Shown here piece by piece: positions 16,848 to 25,379 of a stretch of 64,000 bases of DNA (positions are counted from its first letter, which is position 1; every line of letters starts with the position of its first letter). The stretch is from NCBI RefSeq assembly GCF_016793485.1, contig NZ_JAEULZ010000022.1, positions 1 through 64,000 of the forward strand, given 5' to 3'. A program made the translations under genes and the position numbers. The notes under the pieces are model-generated. The model was not told the DNA's origin and did no database searches. It was given only the letters and a program-made list of their open reading frames with translations. The DNA comes from Mesorhizobium sp. GTDB lineage: Bacteria; Pseudomonadota; Alphaproteobacteria; Rhizobiales; Rhizobiaceae.

Positions 16848-18116
16848 TCATTTATCGGCTGGCTGCGCGTCAAGCGCGAGGAGCGTCTGAAAAAGCACCG
16901 CCGCGCCGACGGATATGTCCTCGGGATCGGCGCTTTCTTCCGGGCAGTGGCTGCGTCCGCCCTTGCAGGGGACGAAGATCATCGCGGCGGGAGCGATCCG
17001 GCTGATCCAGGCCGTGTCATGTCCCGCCCCCGAAACCATGCGCCGCGACTTGACGCCGAGCCGCAGCGTCGCCTGTTCCAGTTCGTTGCAGACGGCTGGA
17101 TCGCAAGGCGAGGGTGCATTCTGCGAAATGACCTGCATTGTGATCGCCCGGTGTTGGATGCGGGAGCGCAGCCAGTCGAGGAAGGACGGCATGGCTGCTG
17201 GTTCCGACGCGCGGGCGTCGATCAGGAGATCGGCGGAGCCCGGCACCACGTTTGCCGCGCCCGGTGAAATCGCGAATTCGCCGACGGTCGCCGTAAAGTG
17301 GCCGGGCTCCTCGTTGGCGCGCCGACGCGCTTCCGCGTTGATATCGAGGACCAGCGCGGCGGCGGTCACCAGCGCATCGTCGCGAAGGTCCATGGGTGTC
17401 GTGCCGGCGTGGTCGAGGCGTCCGGTCACATGCAGTGCGATACGGGTGATACCGGCGATTGAAGTGACAATGCCGACAGGCTCGCAAGCGTTTTCGAGCA
17501 CCGGCCCCTGTTCGATGTGGAGTTCCAGGCAGGCGCGGATGTCGGTTCGCGCAGAGAGCACATTTGGCTTGGCTCCGACATCGATCATGGCGTTCCGCAG
17601 GCTGCGATTCTCGGCTTCGCGCTGAAGCCACGCGTCCGGCAGCAGGCCGGCCATGGCGCGCGAGCCGATGCAGGAAACGCCAAAAACGGAGACTTCCTCG
17701 GCAAGGAAATCCACGATCTCCAGGTCGTGATCGAGCTCGATTCCGGCATCAACAAGCGCACGCGCCACCTCGATGCCTGCGATGACGCCGGCGGTGCCGT
17801 CATAGAGCCCGCCGTCGGGAACGGTATCGGAGTGCGAGCCGATCATCAGCGTGCCGAGGCCAGGCTTCCGCCCGACGCGTCTGCCGACCAGATTGCCTCC
17901 GGCATCGATTGTTGGCTCGAGCCCTGCTTCGCGCATGCGGCGCGCCAGCCAGTCGCGGCCCTTCAGGAACATCGGGGTAAAGGAGCGGCGGGTCCACGGC
18001 CGATCCGGCTCGGTCAGCTTTGCCAGCTCGGCCAGATCCGCAGCTACCCTCGCGCCATCCACCGGCAGGTTTCGCCCGATCAGGTTGCTGCCGTCCGCGG
18101 TAGTGGGAGGACCCAT
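16848..18116 (-). CDS. M20 amidase/hydantoinase-carbamoylase family hydrolase
   Basis: The 422-aa zinc hydrolase is of the allantoate amidohydrolase / N-carbamoyl-L-amino-acid hydrolase / beta-ureidopropionase type. Motifs are GSHSDTVPDGGLYDGTAGV (metal His and Asp), FLAEEVSVFG (catalytic Glu), ELHIEQGPVLE, LDHAGTTPMDLRDDA and a C-terminal GRSHCPEE. The enzymes remove carbamate or ammonia from a ureido group. The stop of the cyclic amidohydrolase gene lies 3 bp upstream, so the two are almost certainly co-translated. They should act in sequence: ring opening, then decarbamoylation. Confidence 0.85.
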   Translation of the reverse strand: MGPPTTADGSNLIGRNLPVDGARVAADLAELAKLTEPDRPWTRRSFTPMFLKGRDWLARRMREAGLEPTIDAGGNLVGRRVGRKPGLGTLMIGSHSDTVPDGGLYDGTAGVIAGIEVARALVDAGIELDHDLEIVDFLAEEVSVFGVSCIGSRAMAGLLPDAWLQREAENRSLRNAMIDVGAKPNVLSARTDIRACLELHIEQGPVLENACEPVGIVTSIAGITRIALHVTGRLDHAGTTPMDLRDDALVTAAALVLDINAEARRRANEEPGHFTATVGEFAISPGAANVVPGSADLLIDARASEPAAMPSFLDWLRSRIQHRAITMQVISQNAPSPCDPAVCNELEQATLRLGVKSRRMVSGAGHDTAWISRIAPAAMIFVPCKGGRSHCPEESADPEDISVGAAVLFQTLLALDAQPADK

Positions 18117-18119
18117 GGT

Positions 18120-19490
18120 TCAAGCAGCCATGCGGCTGGCGGGCGGCGTCACGAAGCGGCCGCGTCCGGGCTTCCCGGTAACCTGCCGTCCGTCCCAGAC
18201 CATTTCCCCGCGATTCCATGTCGCCGCGACGGTCCACGGCAGTTCCATGCCGTCATAGGGCGACCAGCCTGAGACACTGTTGCCGGTCGCGCTCGCATCG
18301 ATCGTCTGCGGCACGGGTGAGAGCACGGTGATGTCGGCATCGCGGTCGAGAGTGAGCGCGCCCTTGAGATGATCGATCCTGAAGTGACGGGCAGGGTTTG
18401 CGGCCATCAACCGCGCCGCCCATGTCAGCGGCACGCCCCGGCGGGCAGCACCGGTCACGCACAGCGGCACCATATATTCCAGCCCCGGCAAGCCTGACGC
18501 ATTGGCCAGCATGTCGGGGTTTGTCTTGCGCTCAAGCGACCAGCTCACATGATCCGTCGATACGAGGTCGACATTGCCGGCCGCTACCTGCTTCCAGAGC
18601 CCCTCGACCGAAGCGCGGTCGCGAATGGGCGGGTTGCATTTCGACCTGCCTCCCAGCCGCCGGGCGTCGTTCTCCTCGTCGAGCACGAGATAGTGGATGC
18701 AGCATTCGGCCGTTGCCGAATATCCCTGGGCGCGGTAGGCGGCCGCCATCTCGTAGCCCCTCGGCAGCGAACAATGGACGACATGCGCCGGGCATCCCGT
18801 ATAGGCGCCGATCTCATAGATTTCGGCCATGGCCAGCAGTTCTGTCAGGGGCGGGCGTGACAGGCCGTGGGCGCGATAGTCGCTGATGCCGCTCCGGCGC
18901 ACCGCAGCCATTGCCGAGCGGACATACTCCTCGTTCTCGTTGTGGACGCCCGCCGTCAGGCCGGTTTTGGCGACTTCAGCGAAACACTCCGCCAGAAGCG
19001 CCGGGTCGATGCGCGGGAATCGCTCGGGATCGGTGCCGAATGTCGAGAATTTGAACGCGGCAACGCCGGCCGCTGCCTGCTCGGCGATGCGCGACGCTCC
19101 GTCCGCAGGCCGGGCTGTGCCATAGAGCGCAAAGTCTATGCGCGCCTGCTCGCCGGCATGCGTGGCCTTTTGCGCCACCGCCTGTGCCGAGCAGACGAGA
19201 TTGCCTTCGTCGTAAGGCATGTCCACGATGGTGGTGACGCCGCCGGCCGCCGCCGCCCGCGTCGACCAGATGAAATCCTCGGTACCCCTCTGGCTGAGCG
19301 AATGAACCTGTGCGTCGATCGCGCCGGGCAGGATCAACGCCTCTCCGAAATCGTGGCGCTCCGCAGCCGCCGGCGCGACTCCCTCTCCAATATGCGCGAT
19401 CTTGCCGTCGCGTACGCAGACGTACCCGTTCGCCAGAATCCGATCCGGCAAAATCACGTTGCCCGACAACACCAGATCAAAATCGGACAT
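18120..19490 (-). CDS. Cyclic amidohydrolase (allantoinase/dihydroorotase-like)
   Basis: The 456-aa protein belongs to the amidohydrolase superfamily, hydantoinase/dihydroorotase branch. Residues visible for the binuclear metal site are His63 in DAQVHS, Lys147 in AFKFST (carboxylated Lys), His183 in GVHNENEE, His239 in HVVHCSLPRG and Asp313 in STDHVSW. The first His of the usual HxH is Gln61, a variant also known in some dihydroorotase-like proteins (DQVHFREPG). The substrate is probably a cyclic ureide or imide. The start at 19490 begins MSDFDLVLSG, the normal N-terminus. It leads the operon and is divergent from the UbiD gene. Confidence 0.8.
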   Translation of the reverse strand: MSDFDLVLSGNVILPDRILANGYVCVRDGKIAHIGEGVAPAAAERHDFGEALILPGAIDAQVHSLSQRGTEDFIWSTRAAAAGGVTTIVDMPYDEGNLVCSAQAVAQKATHAGEQARIDFALYGTARPADGASRIAEQAAAGVAAFKFSTFGTDPERFPRIDPALLAECFAEVAKTGLTAGVHNENEEYVRSAMAAVRRSGISDYRAHGLSRPPLTELLAMAEIYEIGAYTGCPAHVVHCSLPRGYEMAAAYRAQGYSATAECCIHYLVLDEENDARRLGGRSKCNPPIRDRASVEGLWKQVAAGNVDLVSTDHVSWSLERKTNPDMLANASGLPGLEYMVPLCVTGAARRGVPLTWAARLMAANPARHFRIDHLKGALTLDRDADITVLSPVPQTIDASATGNSVSGWSPYDGMELPWTVAATWNRGEMVWDGRQVTGKPGRGRFVTPPASRMAA

Positions 19491-19515
19491 CTTGCCACCG
19501 GCCCTGCACGCATTA

Positions 19516-19527
19516 TGGGATATCCCA
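19516..19527. promoter_or_regulatory. Perfect 12-bp palindrome, candidate operator
   Basis: TGGGATATCCCA lies in the 122-bp divergent region, 26 bp before the amidohydrolase start and 86 bp before the UbiD start. A perfect dyad in this position is typical of GntR/FCD, LacI or IclR operators. No regulator gene is adjacent to the cluster, so the binder must be encoded elsewhere. Confidence 0.45.
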
Positions 19528-19612
19528 ACTAGCACGGATTTCCGGATCGTGTTTACGAAAGAGATCGGGAGTCCAGACAAACCGCAAACGCGGCATTGGG
19601 CAGGGAAAAGTG

Positions 19613-20971
19613 ATGGAACAGAGTTTTCGTGCAGTGCTCAGCCGGCTGGAGGAACTGGGCGACCTTTATGCCGTCAAACGCGAGGTCGACCCACGCTTCG
19701 AGCTTGGCGCGGTGCTGTCGCTCAGGGAAGACGGTCCAGCGCAACTGTTCGAGAAGGTCGCCGGATCGGATTTGCGCGCGATCGGGAACATCATGAGCAC
19801 GCGGCCAAGGGTCGCGGCGCTGCTGGGCTGCTCGCACGAAACATTGCATGAGCGGATACGGGCGGTGCTGGACACGCCCGTTGGCTCGCGCATCGTCGAA
19901 ACGTCGCCGGTGCAGGAGGTCGTTCATCGCGAGCCGACCGAACTGGCCGATATCCTGCCGGTGCCGACATGGTTCGAGCATGAGTCCGGCGCTTACATTA
20001 CCGCCGGAGTCATAGTGGCGCGCGATCCCGAGACCGGGCGGCGCAACGTCTCGATTGCCAGGATACGGCTCGATGGCGGGCGCCGCGTGATGGTCGGCAT
20101 CGCCAAGAACCACCATCTGAACATTCTTGCCGAAAAGGCGGCGGCGCTCGGCCAGAAGCTGCCCATCGCGGTGGCCATCGGCAACCACCCAGCCGTGCTG
20201 CTGGGATCGCAGATGTATCTCGGTCTCGGCGACGACGAGTACGATATCGTCGGTGGCTTGATGGGAGAGCCGCTCGACCTTGTGCGCTGCCTGACAGTGC
20301 CGCTGGAGGTGCCTGCCGGGGCCGAGATCGTGCTTGAAGGCGAGATTGACGCGCGCGACCCTGTCGAGGAGGGCGCGGTTTCAGAGTTCCACGGTTTTTA
20401 CGTCCATTATGGTCCGGGAACCGGCGGACAGATTAATTGCGTCACCCATCGGCGTGACGCGATCTACCAGGCGATCCTTCCCGGCTTCGCGCGCGAGCAT
20501 TGTCTTCTGGGCGCTCTCGCCATCGAGGCAGTCTGCTGCCAGGCGCTGCAGAGGATGATCCCGTCGGTGCGGCGCGTCCTCGTGACGGACGGCGGCATGG
20601 GGCGCCTGCATGCGATCGTCGTCATGCATCGGCCCCGGCTGGGAGAGGGCAAGCGCGCGGCAATCCTCGCCATGGGGCAGATAAACCTGTTCAAGAAGGT
20701 GATCGTGGTCGAGGACGACATCGATCCCGAGGATCCCGTACAGGTGGAATGGTCGCTTGCGGCGCGGTTTCGCGCAGACGAGGACCTCTTGGTCCTGCCA
20801 GGCATGAAGGCTGACCGGTGCGATCCCGTGCATCGCGACCTGACGGTCGCCAAGATCGCAATGATCGCCTGCACACGGCCCGGCGACGGCCAGCGCGGCA
20901 GCCTGTCGGAGTTCGCGCGAGCGCCCCAAGGCGTTCTTGATCGCGTCCGCGGCGCGCTGGCCGACTACTGA
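19613..20971 (+). CDS. UbiD family decarboxylase
   Basis: The 452-aa protein is a prFMN-dependent (de)carboxylase. Features are the N-terminal LSRLEELGDLYAVKREVDP and the prFMN-site Arg150 in SIARIRLDG. The catalytic Glu pair is at 253 and 258 in EEGAVSEFHGFY, the same five-residue offset as Glu277/Glu282 in fungal Fdc1. The C-terminus ends with VEWSLAARFRADEDL and a leader-like linker. The ATG at 19613 has AGGG upstream. No ubiX gene is nearby, so cofactor supply is elsewhere. Its place opposite a ring-opening hydrolase operon suggests it decarboxylates the heterocyclic or unsaturated acid of that pathway. Confidence 0.85.
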   Translation: MEQSFRAVLSRLEELGDLYAVKREVDPRFELGAVLSLREDGPAQLFEKVAGSDLRAIGNIMSTRPRVAALLGCSHETLHERIRAVLDTPVGSRIVETSPVQEVVHREPTELADILPVPTWFEHESGAYITAGVIVARDPETGRRNVSIARIRLDGGRRVMVGIAKNHHLNILAEKAAALGQKLPIAVAIGNHPAVLLGSQMYLGLGDDEYDIVGGLMGEPLDLVRCLTVPLEVPAGAEIVLEGEIDARDPVEEGAVSEFHGFYVHYGPGTGGQINCVTHRRDAIYQAILPGFAREHCLLGALAIEAVCCQALQRMIPSVRRVLVTDGGMGRLHAIVVMHRPRLGEGKRAAILAMGQINLFKKVIVVEDDIDPEDPVQVEWSLAARFRADEDLLVLPGMKADRCDPVHRDLTVAKIAMIACTRPGDGQRGSLSEFARAPQGVLDRVRGALADY

Positions 20972-21061
20972 TCAAGGGGTTCAAACGGATCGACCGATTG
21001 GGTGATGCCGGTAGTGGGTTCGCCGAACTGCGCCGAATTTGGACCGCGAGGCTGACAAACC

Positions 21062-22861
21062 CTACTGGCTGCGGACGCCTTCGGCCGCCATGCCAGCCTT
21101 GTGCAAGCCGTCCAGGAACAACTCCTGGTCTTCCGGTTGGATGATCCTCATTGCGACTTCGCGGCGGATATTCTGCAGCATCAACGGTGCATGGGACTCT
21201 ATCCATGAACGCGAATTTTCGATGTCGCTGCGATTGCCGAGCTGTCCTGCGATCGCGGCGGCAACGAAATGGTAGACCGGATTCCCTGTTGCCGGTGCCA
21301 CCTTGATCCAATCTTCGGCCGCCTGATAGTTGCCCTGCATATAGGCGCAGACCGCGAGCGGAACCTCAAAATATCCTGGTGGAGCCGAACTGCTGTTGCG
21401 TGCCTCCAGCATCATGGCACAGCCTTCGGTCCAGCTTCCCGACAGAGCCAGGCGGTTGCCGTATTCGCCCGCAAACTCCATGTCGTTTGGATTTTTCTCA
21501 TAGCCCTCTTTTCCGATAGCCAAGGCTTCCTCTACCCGTCCAGAGAGATAAAGCGCGATCATCATCGCCTCCAGCCCGCGAACATTGGCGGGGTCGGCGT
21601 CTTTCGCGCGTTCGGCCATGGCTACCGCCTGAGTTAGCGAGGTCGGGTCGTTGGTCCCAAGGCGGTATTTGAACCGGACTTCATCGGAATATGTCAGCGA
21701 TAGCAGCGCCCAAGCCGTCGCGTAGCCGGGAAATTTCTGGGTTGTCCGCGTCAAGCATTGCTGGATCGAGTCATGCGTTTCCGGTTTGAGCTCGACCCGG
21801 TAGGTGTAGTAGGCGAGCGTACACTCATAGGCTTGCCAGTCTCCCGGAGGGACCTGTTTGGGAGCGTCCGCATCCGACCGGAAGATGATGCCATAGGGCT
21901 GTGCGAGGGCCAGCGAGACATCGCGAGCCAACGATTCCTGCAGCTCGACCAACTGCCTGACGTCCAGTTTTTCGTCGTAGATGTTGCTCCAGATGATTTG
22001 GTCGTCGCCGATCTCGACCAGCCGTGCGACGAGACGCAACCTGTCGGCCGATGTCCGCACACTGCCCTCGAGACGAAAACGCGGGGGGTCGTCGCCTGAC
22101 GCGATGGTCCCCAACGGTTCGCCGGCCTTGGACGGCGCCAGCACCGTGATTTCCCTGAAGCGCGCAAGTTGCCCGACGAGTTCCTCGGTCAGGCCCCTAG
22201 CCACGATAGCAGAATTGGATGTACCGGCGAGATCCTCGAACTGTTCAACCTGCAGCTTGGGCGCCTGTAGTTCGCGTTTCGTCATCTGCTCCGCGCTGGC
22301 AGCATTGCGACCACCCGCGGGGAAAGGCAGGAGATAGCCGGCGACAACTGCGAGAAATAGCACCGCGGTGGCAATGAAAAATGGGTGGGCCAGGAAGGCA
22401 TTCTTCATGTATCCTGCGCCTGGAACGGCCGAGCGCGGAGGGGCGTCCCTGAGATCGACAGCGGTGGTCGCCACCGCTGCTGGGTTCTTCTCGAAGGTGG
22501 GTACATAGCCGCCCTTCGGGATGCCGATGCGGATGGGATCGTCGGTCCCGGCTGTCAGGTAATACTTTTCGAGCGCCTGCCTTATGCGGCCTGCTTCAAT
22601 CCGGACGATCGGATCGTTCTGGGCATCGAAGGTCGCGTCCCTGCCGAAGACTTCCGTGGCGATGCTGTAGGCCTTGATTCGGTCGGCACGGCCGGCAAGC
22701 GTCTGCTCCACAATATAGGTAAGGAAGCTTCGTGCTCGTTCCGGTACATGAAAATCGGGGCTGGTACGGATGCGCTCCAGTTGGGTGCGAACCGCAGAAT
22801 CATCAACTTTCCGGTCAACTGAGCCGTTGGCCAGTTCCGAGTTCACACCGGCATAAACCAT
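21062..22861 (-). CDS. CadC-like membrane regulator with TolB-N-like and TPR domains
   Basis: The 599-aa protein has an N-terminal cytoplasmic domain (about 20-125). It contains RSFLTYIVEQTLAGRADRIK and DPIVRIEAGRIRQAL and ends in IRIGIPKGGYVPTF, which recalls the wing of an OmpR/CadC winged helix. One transmembrane helix follows (about 159-179). The rest would be periplasmic: a TolB-N/FlgO-like domain (about 195-330, with VARGLTEELVGQLAR and FRLEGSVRTSADRLRLVARLV) and TPR-like helices to the C-terminus. Such proteins are often mislabelled adenylate cyclase, but no cyclase domain is present. ATG 22861 has GGGGGT upstream, whereas the TTG at 22930 does not. It is divergent from the envelope locus and probably regulates it (inference). 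Confidence 0.65.
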   Translation of the reverse strand: MVYAGVNSELANGSVDRKVDDSAVRTQLERIRTSPDFHVPERARSFLTYIVEQTLAGRADRIKAYSIATEVFGRDATFDAQNDPIVRIEAGRIRQALEKYYLTAGTDDPIRIGIPKGGYVPTFEKNPAAVATTAVDLRDAPPRSAVPGAGYMKNAFLAHPFFIATAVLFLAVVAGYLLPFPAGGRNAASAEQMTKRELQAPKLQVEQFEDLAGTSNSAIVARGLTEELVGQLARFREITVLAPSKAGEPLGTIASGDDPPRFRLEGSVRTSADRLRLVARLVEIGDDQIIWSNIYDEKLDVRQLVELQESLARDVSLALAQPYGIIFRSDADAPKQVPPGDWQAYECTLAYYTYRVELKPETHDSIQQCLTRTTQKFPGYATAWALLSLTYSDEVRFKYRLGTNDPTSLTQAVAMAERAKDADPANVRGLEAMMIALYLSGRVEEALAIGKEGYEKNPNDMEFAGEYGNRLALSGSWTEGCAMMLEARNSSSAPPGYFEVPLAVCAYMQGNYQAAEDWIKVAPATGNPVYHFVAAAIAGQLGNRSDIENSRSWIESHAPLMLQNIRREVAMRIIQPEDQELFLDGLHKAGMAAEGVRSQ

Positions 22862-23048
22862 GCCGACCCCCAATTCGACTTCGTTCAATTTGGCTTTTAC
22901 GTGTTTTTGTATCCGTAACTTACGTCCCAATCTTGACCGAACGCAAATATTGTTCGCGCCGATCGCTGAAAATAGCGGCGGATCGTCTCCGTGAAATGAC
23001 GATCTTCATCGAATTCCGAGCGAATCTCACAGACCAAGGAGGCGTGAC
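22862..23048. promoter_or_regulatory. Divergent promoter region of regulator and envelope locus
   Basis: These 187 bp between the CadC-like gene and the DUF1254 gene are AT-richer than the flanks, with T-runs near 22893-22910. They must hold promoters for both directions. I could not find a convincing -35/-10 pair or a long palindrome. A short CGCT/AGCG dyad lies near 22965. Confidence 0.35.
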
Positions 23049-24479
23049 ATGAACCTGACGCGGCGCGACGCACTGGGAGCCCTGATGCTCCTGACAACGA
23101 CCGGTTTGCCCTCGATTGCGCGCGCCCTGGATGGTCCGCTCGACCTGGGAAATGGCATAGGCGAAGATTTCTCAATCGCTTCAGATGCTTATATCTATGG
23201 TTATTCCCTCGTCACGATGGAAATGACGCGTCGTGTCATTTCCAATGTCGCCAAGCCCGAGGGCACAAGGGCACCCATGGGCACCCTGATCAAGTTGCGC
23301 GAATATCCCGACGCCACGTTCCGCGATGTGACGGCGCCCAATGCGGATACCCTTTATACAACGGCTTTCTTCGACGTTGGTCAGGAGCCTTGGGTACTCG
23401 ATGTTCCCGACATGAAGGGCCGCTACTTCCTGCTCCCCATGCTTGACGGCTGGACCAATGTCTTCGCCGTTCCCGGAAAGCGCACCACCGGAACGGATGC
23501 CCAGACTTACGTCATCACCGGTCCCGGCTGGTCGGGCTCGATCCCTGACGGCATGAAGGAGATCAAGGCCCCGACGTCGCTCGTCTGGCTGCTTGGCCGC
23601 ATCTATTGCACCGGCACCAAGGAGGACTATGCCGAGGTTCATGCCTTGCAGGATGCATTCAAGCTGCAGCCGCTGAGCACCTGGGGCCAGGCTTACGAGC
23701 CACCGGCCGGCACGGTCGATCCGTCGATCGATATGAAAAAGCCGGTGCGCGACCAGGTGAACGACCTGTCCACGGACGATTATTTCGCGATGCTTGCCGA
23801 TCTGATGAAGCGCAATCCGCCAGCGGCCGCCGACGCGCCGGCACTCAACCGCTTCGAAAAGATCGGGCTGGTCGCCGGCAAGGACTTCGATCCCCAGTAT
23901 ATGAAGCACGACTGGGCCAAGCGCCTTCCGCAGCTCTCCTACGACCTGATCATGCTGCACTTCCTGTCGCGCGATGGTGAATTCACGCGCATCAACGGCT
24001 GGACCTACACGACAAAGGCCGGAGAGTATGGCACCAACTACATCCAGCGCGCGCTCATCACGGCGATCGGCCTCGGCGCCAATCGTCCCGAGGACGCCAT
24101 TTACCCGACGTCCCTGAAGCCCTCGCTGGTCGAGAACTATGACGGCGCCAACAAATACACGATGCGCTTCGAAAAGGGGCAACTGCCTCCGGTGGAGGGC
24201 TTCTGGTCGCTGACGATGTACGACCAGAACATGTTCTTCATCGCCAATCCGATCAACCGCTATTCGATGAGCGTCCGTACGAACCCGACCTACGAAGCCG
24301 ACGGCTCGCTGATCATCTACATCCAGAACGAGAGCCCGGGAACGGACAAGGAGGCCAACTGGCTTCCCGCGCCGAAGGACAAGTTCCACCTGATGCTGCG
24401 ACTCTACTATCCAAGTGCAAAGGATCCCTCGATCCTCGACGGTTCCTGGACGATTCCCGGCGTAACGAAGGTCAGCTGA
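23049..24479 (+). CDS. Exported DUF1254/DUF1214 domain protein
   Basis: The 476-aa protein starts MNLTRRDALGALMLL, a twin-arginine-like signal (TRRDALG) with cleavage likely near SIARA. Residues about 40-170 match the DUF1254 layout (YIYGYSLVTMEMTRRVISN, PNADTLYTTAFFDVGQEPWVLDVPD, RYFLLPMLDGWTNVFAVPGKRTTG). Residues about 365-470 match DUF1214 (YTMRFEKGQLPPVEGFWSLTMYD, ending RLYYPS). The family is widespread and of unknown biochemical function. It is the first gene of the envelope locus, separated from the next gene by a strong stem-loop. Confidence 0.85.
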   Translation: MNLTRRDALGALMLLTTTGLPSIARALDGPLDLGNGIGEDFSIASDAYIYGYSLVTMEMTRRVISNVAKPEGTRAPMGTLIKLREYPDATFRDVTAPNADTLYTTAFFDVGQEPWVLDVPDMKGRYFLLPMLDGWTNVFAVPGKRTTGTDAQTYVITGPGWSGSIPDGMKEIKAPTSLVWLLGRIYCTGTKEDYAEVHALQDAFKLQPLSTWGQAYEPPAGTVDPSIDMKKPVRDQVNDLSTDDYFAMLADLMKRNPPAAADAPALNRFEKIGLVAGKDFDPQYMKHDWAKRLPQLSYDLIMLHFLSRDGEFTRINGWTYTTKAGEYGTNYIQRALITAIGLGANRPEDAIYPTSLKPSLVENYDGANKYTMRFEKGQLPPVEGFWSLTMYDQNMFFIANPINRYSMSVRTNPTYEADGSLIIYIQNESPGTDKEANWLPAPKDKFHLMLRLYYPSAKDPSILDGSWTIPGVTKVS

Positions 24480-24490
24480 CCGGAAGCGAT

Positions 24491-24525
24491 AACGTCAGGC
24501 GGACGGACTCCGTCCGCCTGACGTT
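24491..24525 (+). terminator. 17-bp perfect intercistronic stem-loop
   Basis: AACGTCAGGCGGACGGA (24491-24507) pairs exactly with 24509-24525 around a single C, effectively a 15-bp stem with a GACTC loop. It lies 11 bp past the DUF1254 stop and 23 bp before the next ATG. There is no T-run, so it may be an attenuator, a Rho-resistant 3' end or an RNA-stabilising element that sets different expression of the first gene and the downstream genes. Confidence 0.7.
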
Positions 24526-24548
24526 CAAGGCAAGGTGGAGGGGTCTGC

Positions 24549-25358
24549 ATGTCGAAAATTTTGACAGTGCCCGCATTCGTTGCGGCGCTGGCTGCCGGTT
24601 CCTGGTCGCCCGCGCTGGCCGATGACGATACGGAAGAGTTGGCCAAGAAATTGTCCAACCCGATCGCGTCGCTCATCAGCGTTCCCTTCCAGTTCAATTA
24701 TGACAGCGGCTACGGTTCGAGCGACGGCAACAAGGCCTATGTGAACATCCAGCCCGTCATTCCGATTTCGCTCAGCGACGAATGGAATGTCATATCGCGA
24801 ACGATCCTCCCGGTTATCTGGCAAAGCGATATTGCGGGGCCATCCGGCGACCAGTCGGGACTTGGCGACACGACGCAGAGCTTTTTCTTTTCGCCGAAGG
24901 AGCCGGGCGCCGGCGGCCTGATATGGGGCGTCGGGCCGGCGATCCTGTTGCCGACGGCAACCGACTCCATGCTAGGCGGGGGAAAATGGGGCGCGGGTCC
25001 AACGGGCGTCGTCCTGAAGCAGAGCCACGGCTGGACGGCTGGCGTCCTGGCCAATCACGTCTGGTCGTTTGCCGGTGACGACGACCGCAACGACATCAGT
25101 TCGACCTACATGCAGCCGTTCCTTTCCTATACGACGGCGCACGCTTGGACGTTCACCCTGAACACCGAAAGCACATACAACTGGGAGACCGAAGAATGGT
25201 CGGTCCCCGTAAACTTCACGGTCTCGAAGCTCGTCAAACTGGACAAGATGCCGGTCAGCCTCACGGCTGGTGTCCGCTACTGGGCCGAGAGCCCGGAAAG
25301 CGGCCCGGACGGCTGGGGCTTTAGGACCGCGGTCACCTTCCTCTTTCCGAAGAAATAA
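24549..25358 (+). CDS. Outer-membrane transporter-like protein (neuromedin U/phenol MetA type)
   Basis: The 269-aa exported protein has the signal MSKILTVPAFVAALAAGSWS with cleavage near PALA. The mature part is rich in alternating hydrophobic strands: PFQFNYDSGYG, VNIQPVIPISL, WNVISRTILPVIW, GLGDTTQSFFFSP, GGLIWGVGPAILLPTATD. This is the pattern of the predicted beta-barrel family related to MetA-pathway phenol degradation proteins, often labelled neuromedin U in databases. It ends FRTAVTFLFPKK. RBS is GGTGGAGG. The cargo is unknown. Confidence 0.7.
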   Translation: MSKILTVPAFVAALAAGSWSPALADDDTEELAKKLSNPIASLISVPFQFNYDSGYGSSDGNKAYVNIQPVIPISLSDEWNVISRTILPVIWQSDIAGPSGDQSGLGDTTQSFFFSPKEPGAGGLIWGVGPAILLPTATDSMLGGGKWGAGPTGVVLKQSHGWTAGVLANHVWSFAGDDDRNDISSTYMQPFLSYTTAHAWTFTLNTESTYNWETEEWSVPVNFTVSKLVKLDKMPVSLTAGVRYWAESPESGPDGWGFRTAVTFLFPKK

Positions 25359-25379
25359 CCCACGCCAAAGGATTGGATC

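Noticed and set aside
20972..21061. Possible terminator between UbiD and the CadC-like regulator gene
   Set aside because: The apparent TTCGCCG/CGCCGAA pair is a direct-type similarity and is not complementary, so no stem forms.
21062..22861. Adenylate cyclase function for the 599-aa regulator
   Set aside because: Homologues are often labelled so, but no class III cyclase catalytic domain is present in the sequence.
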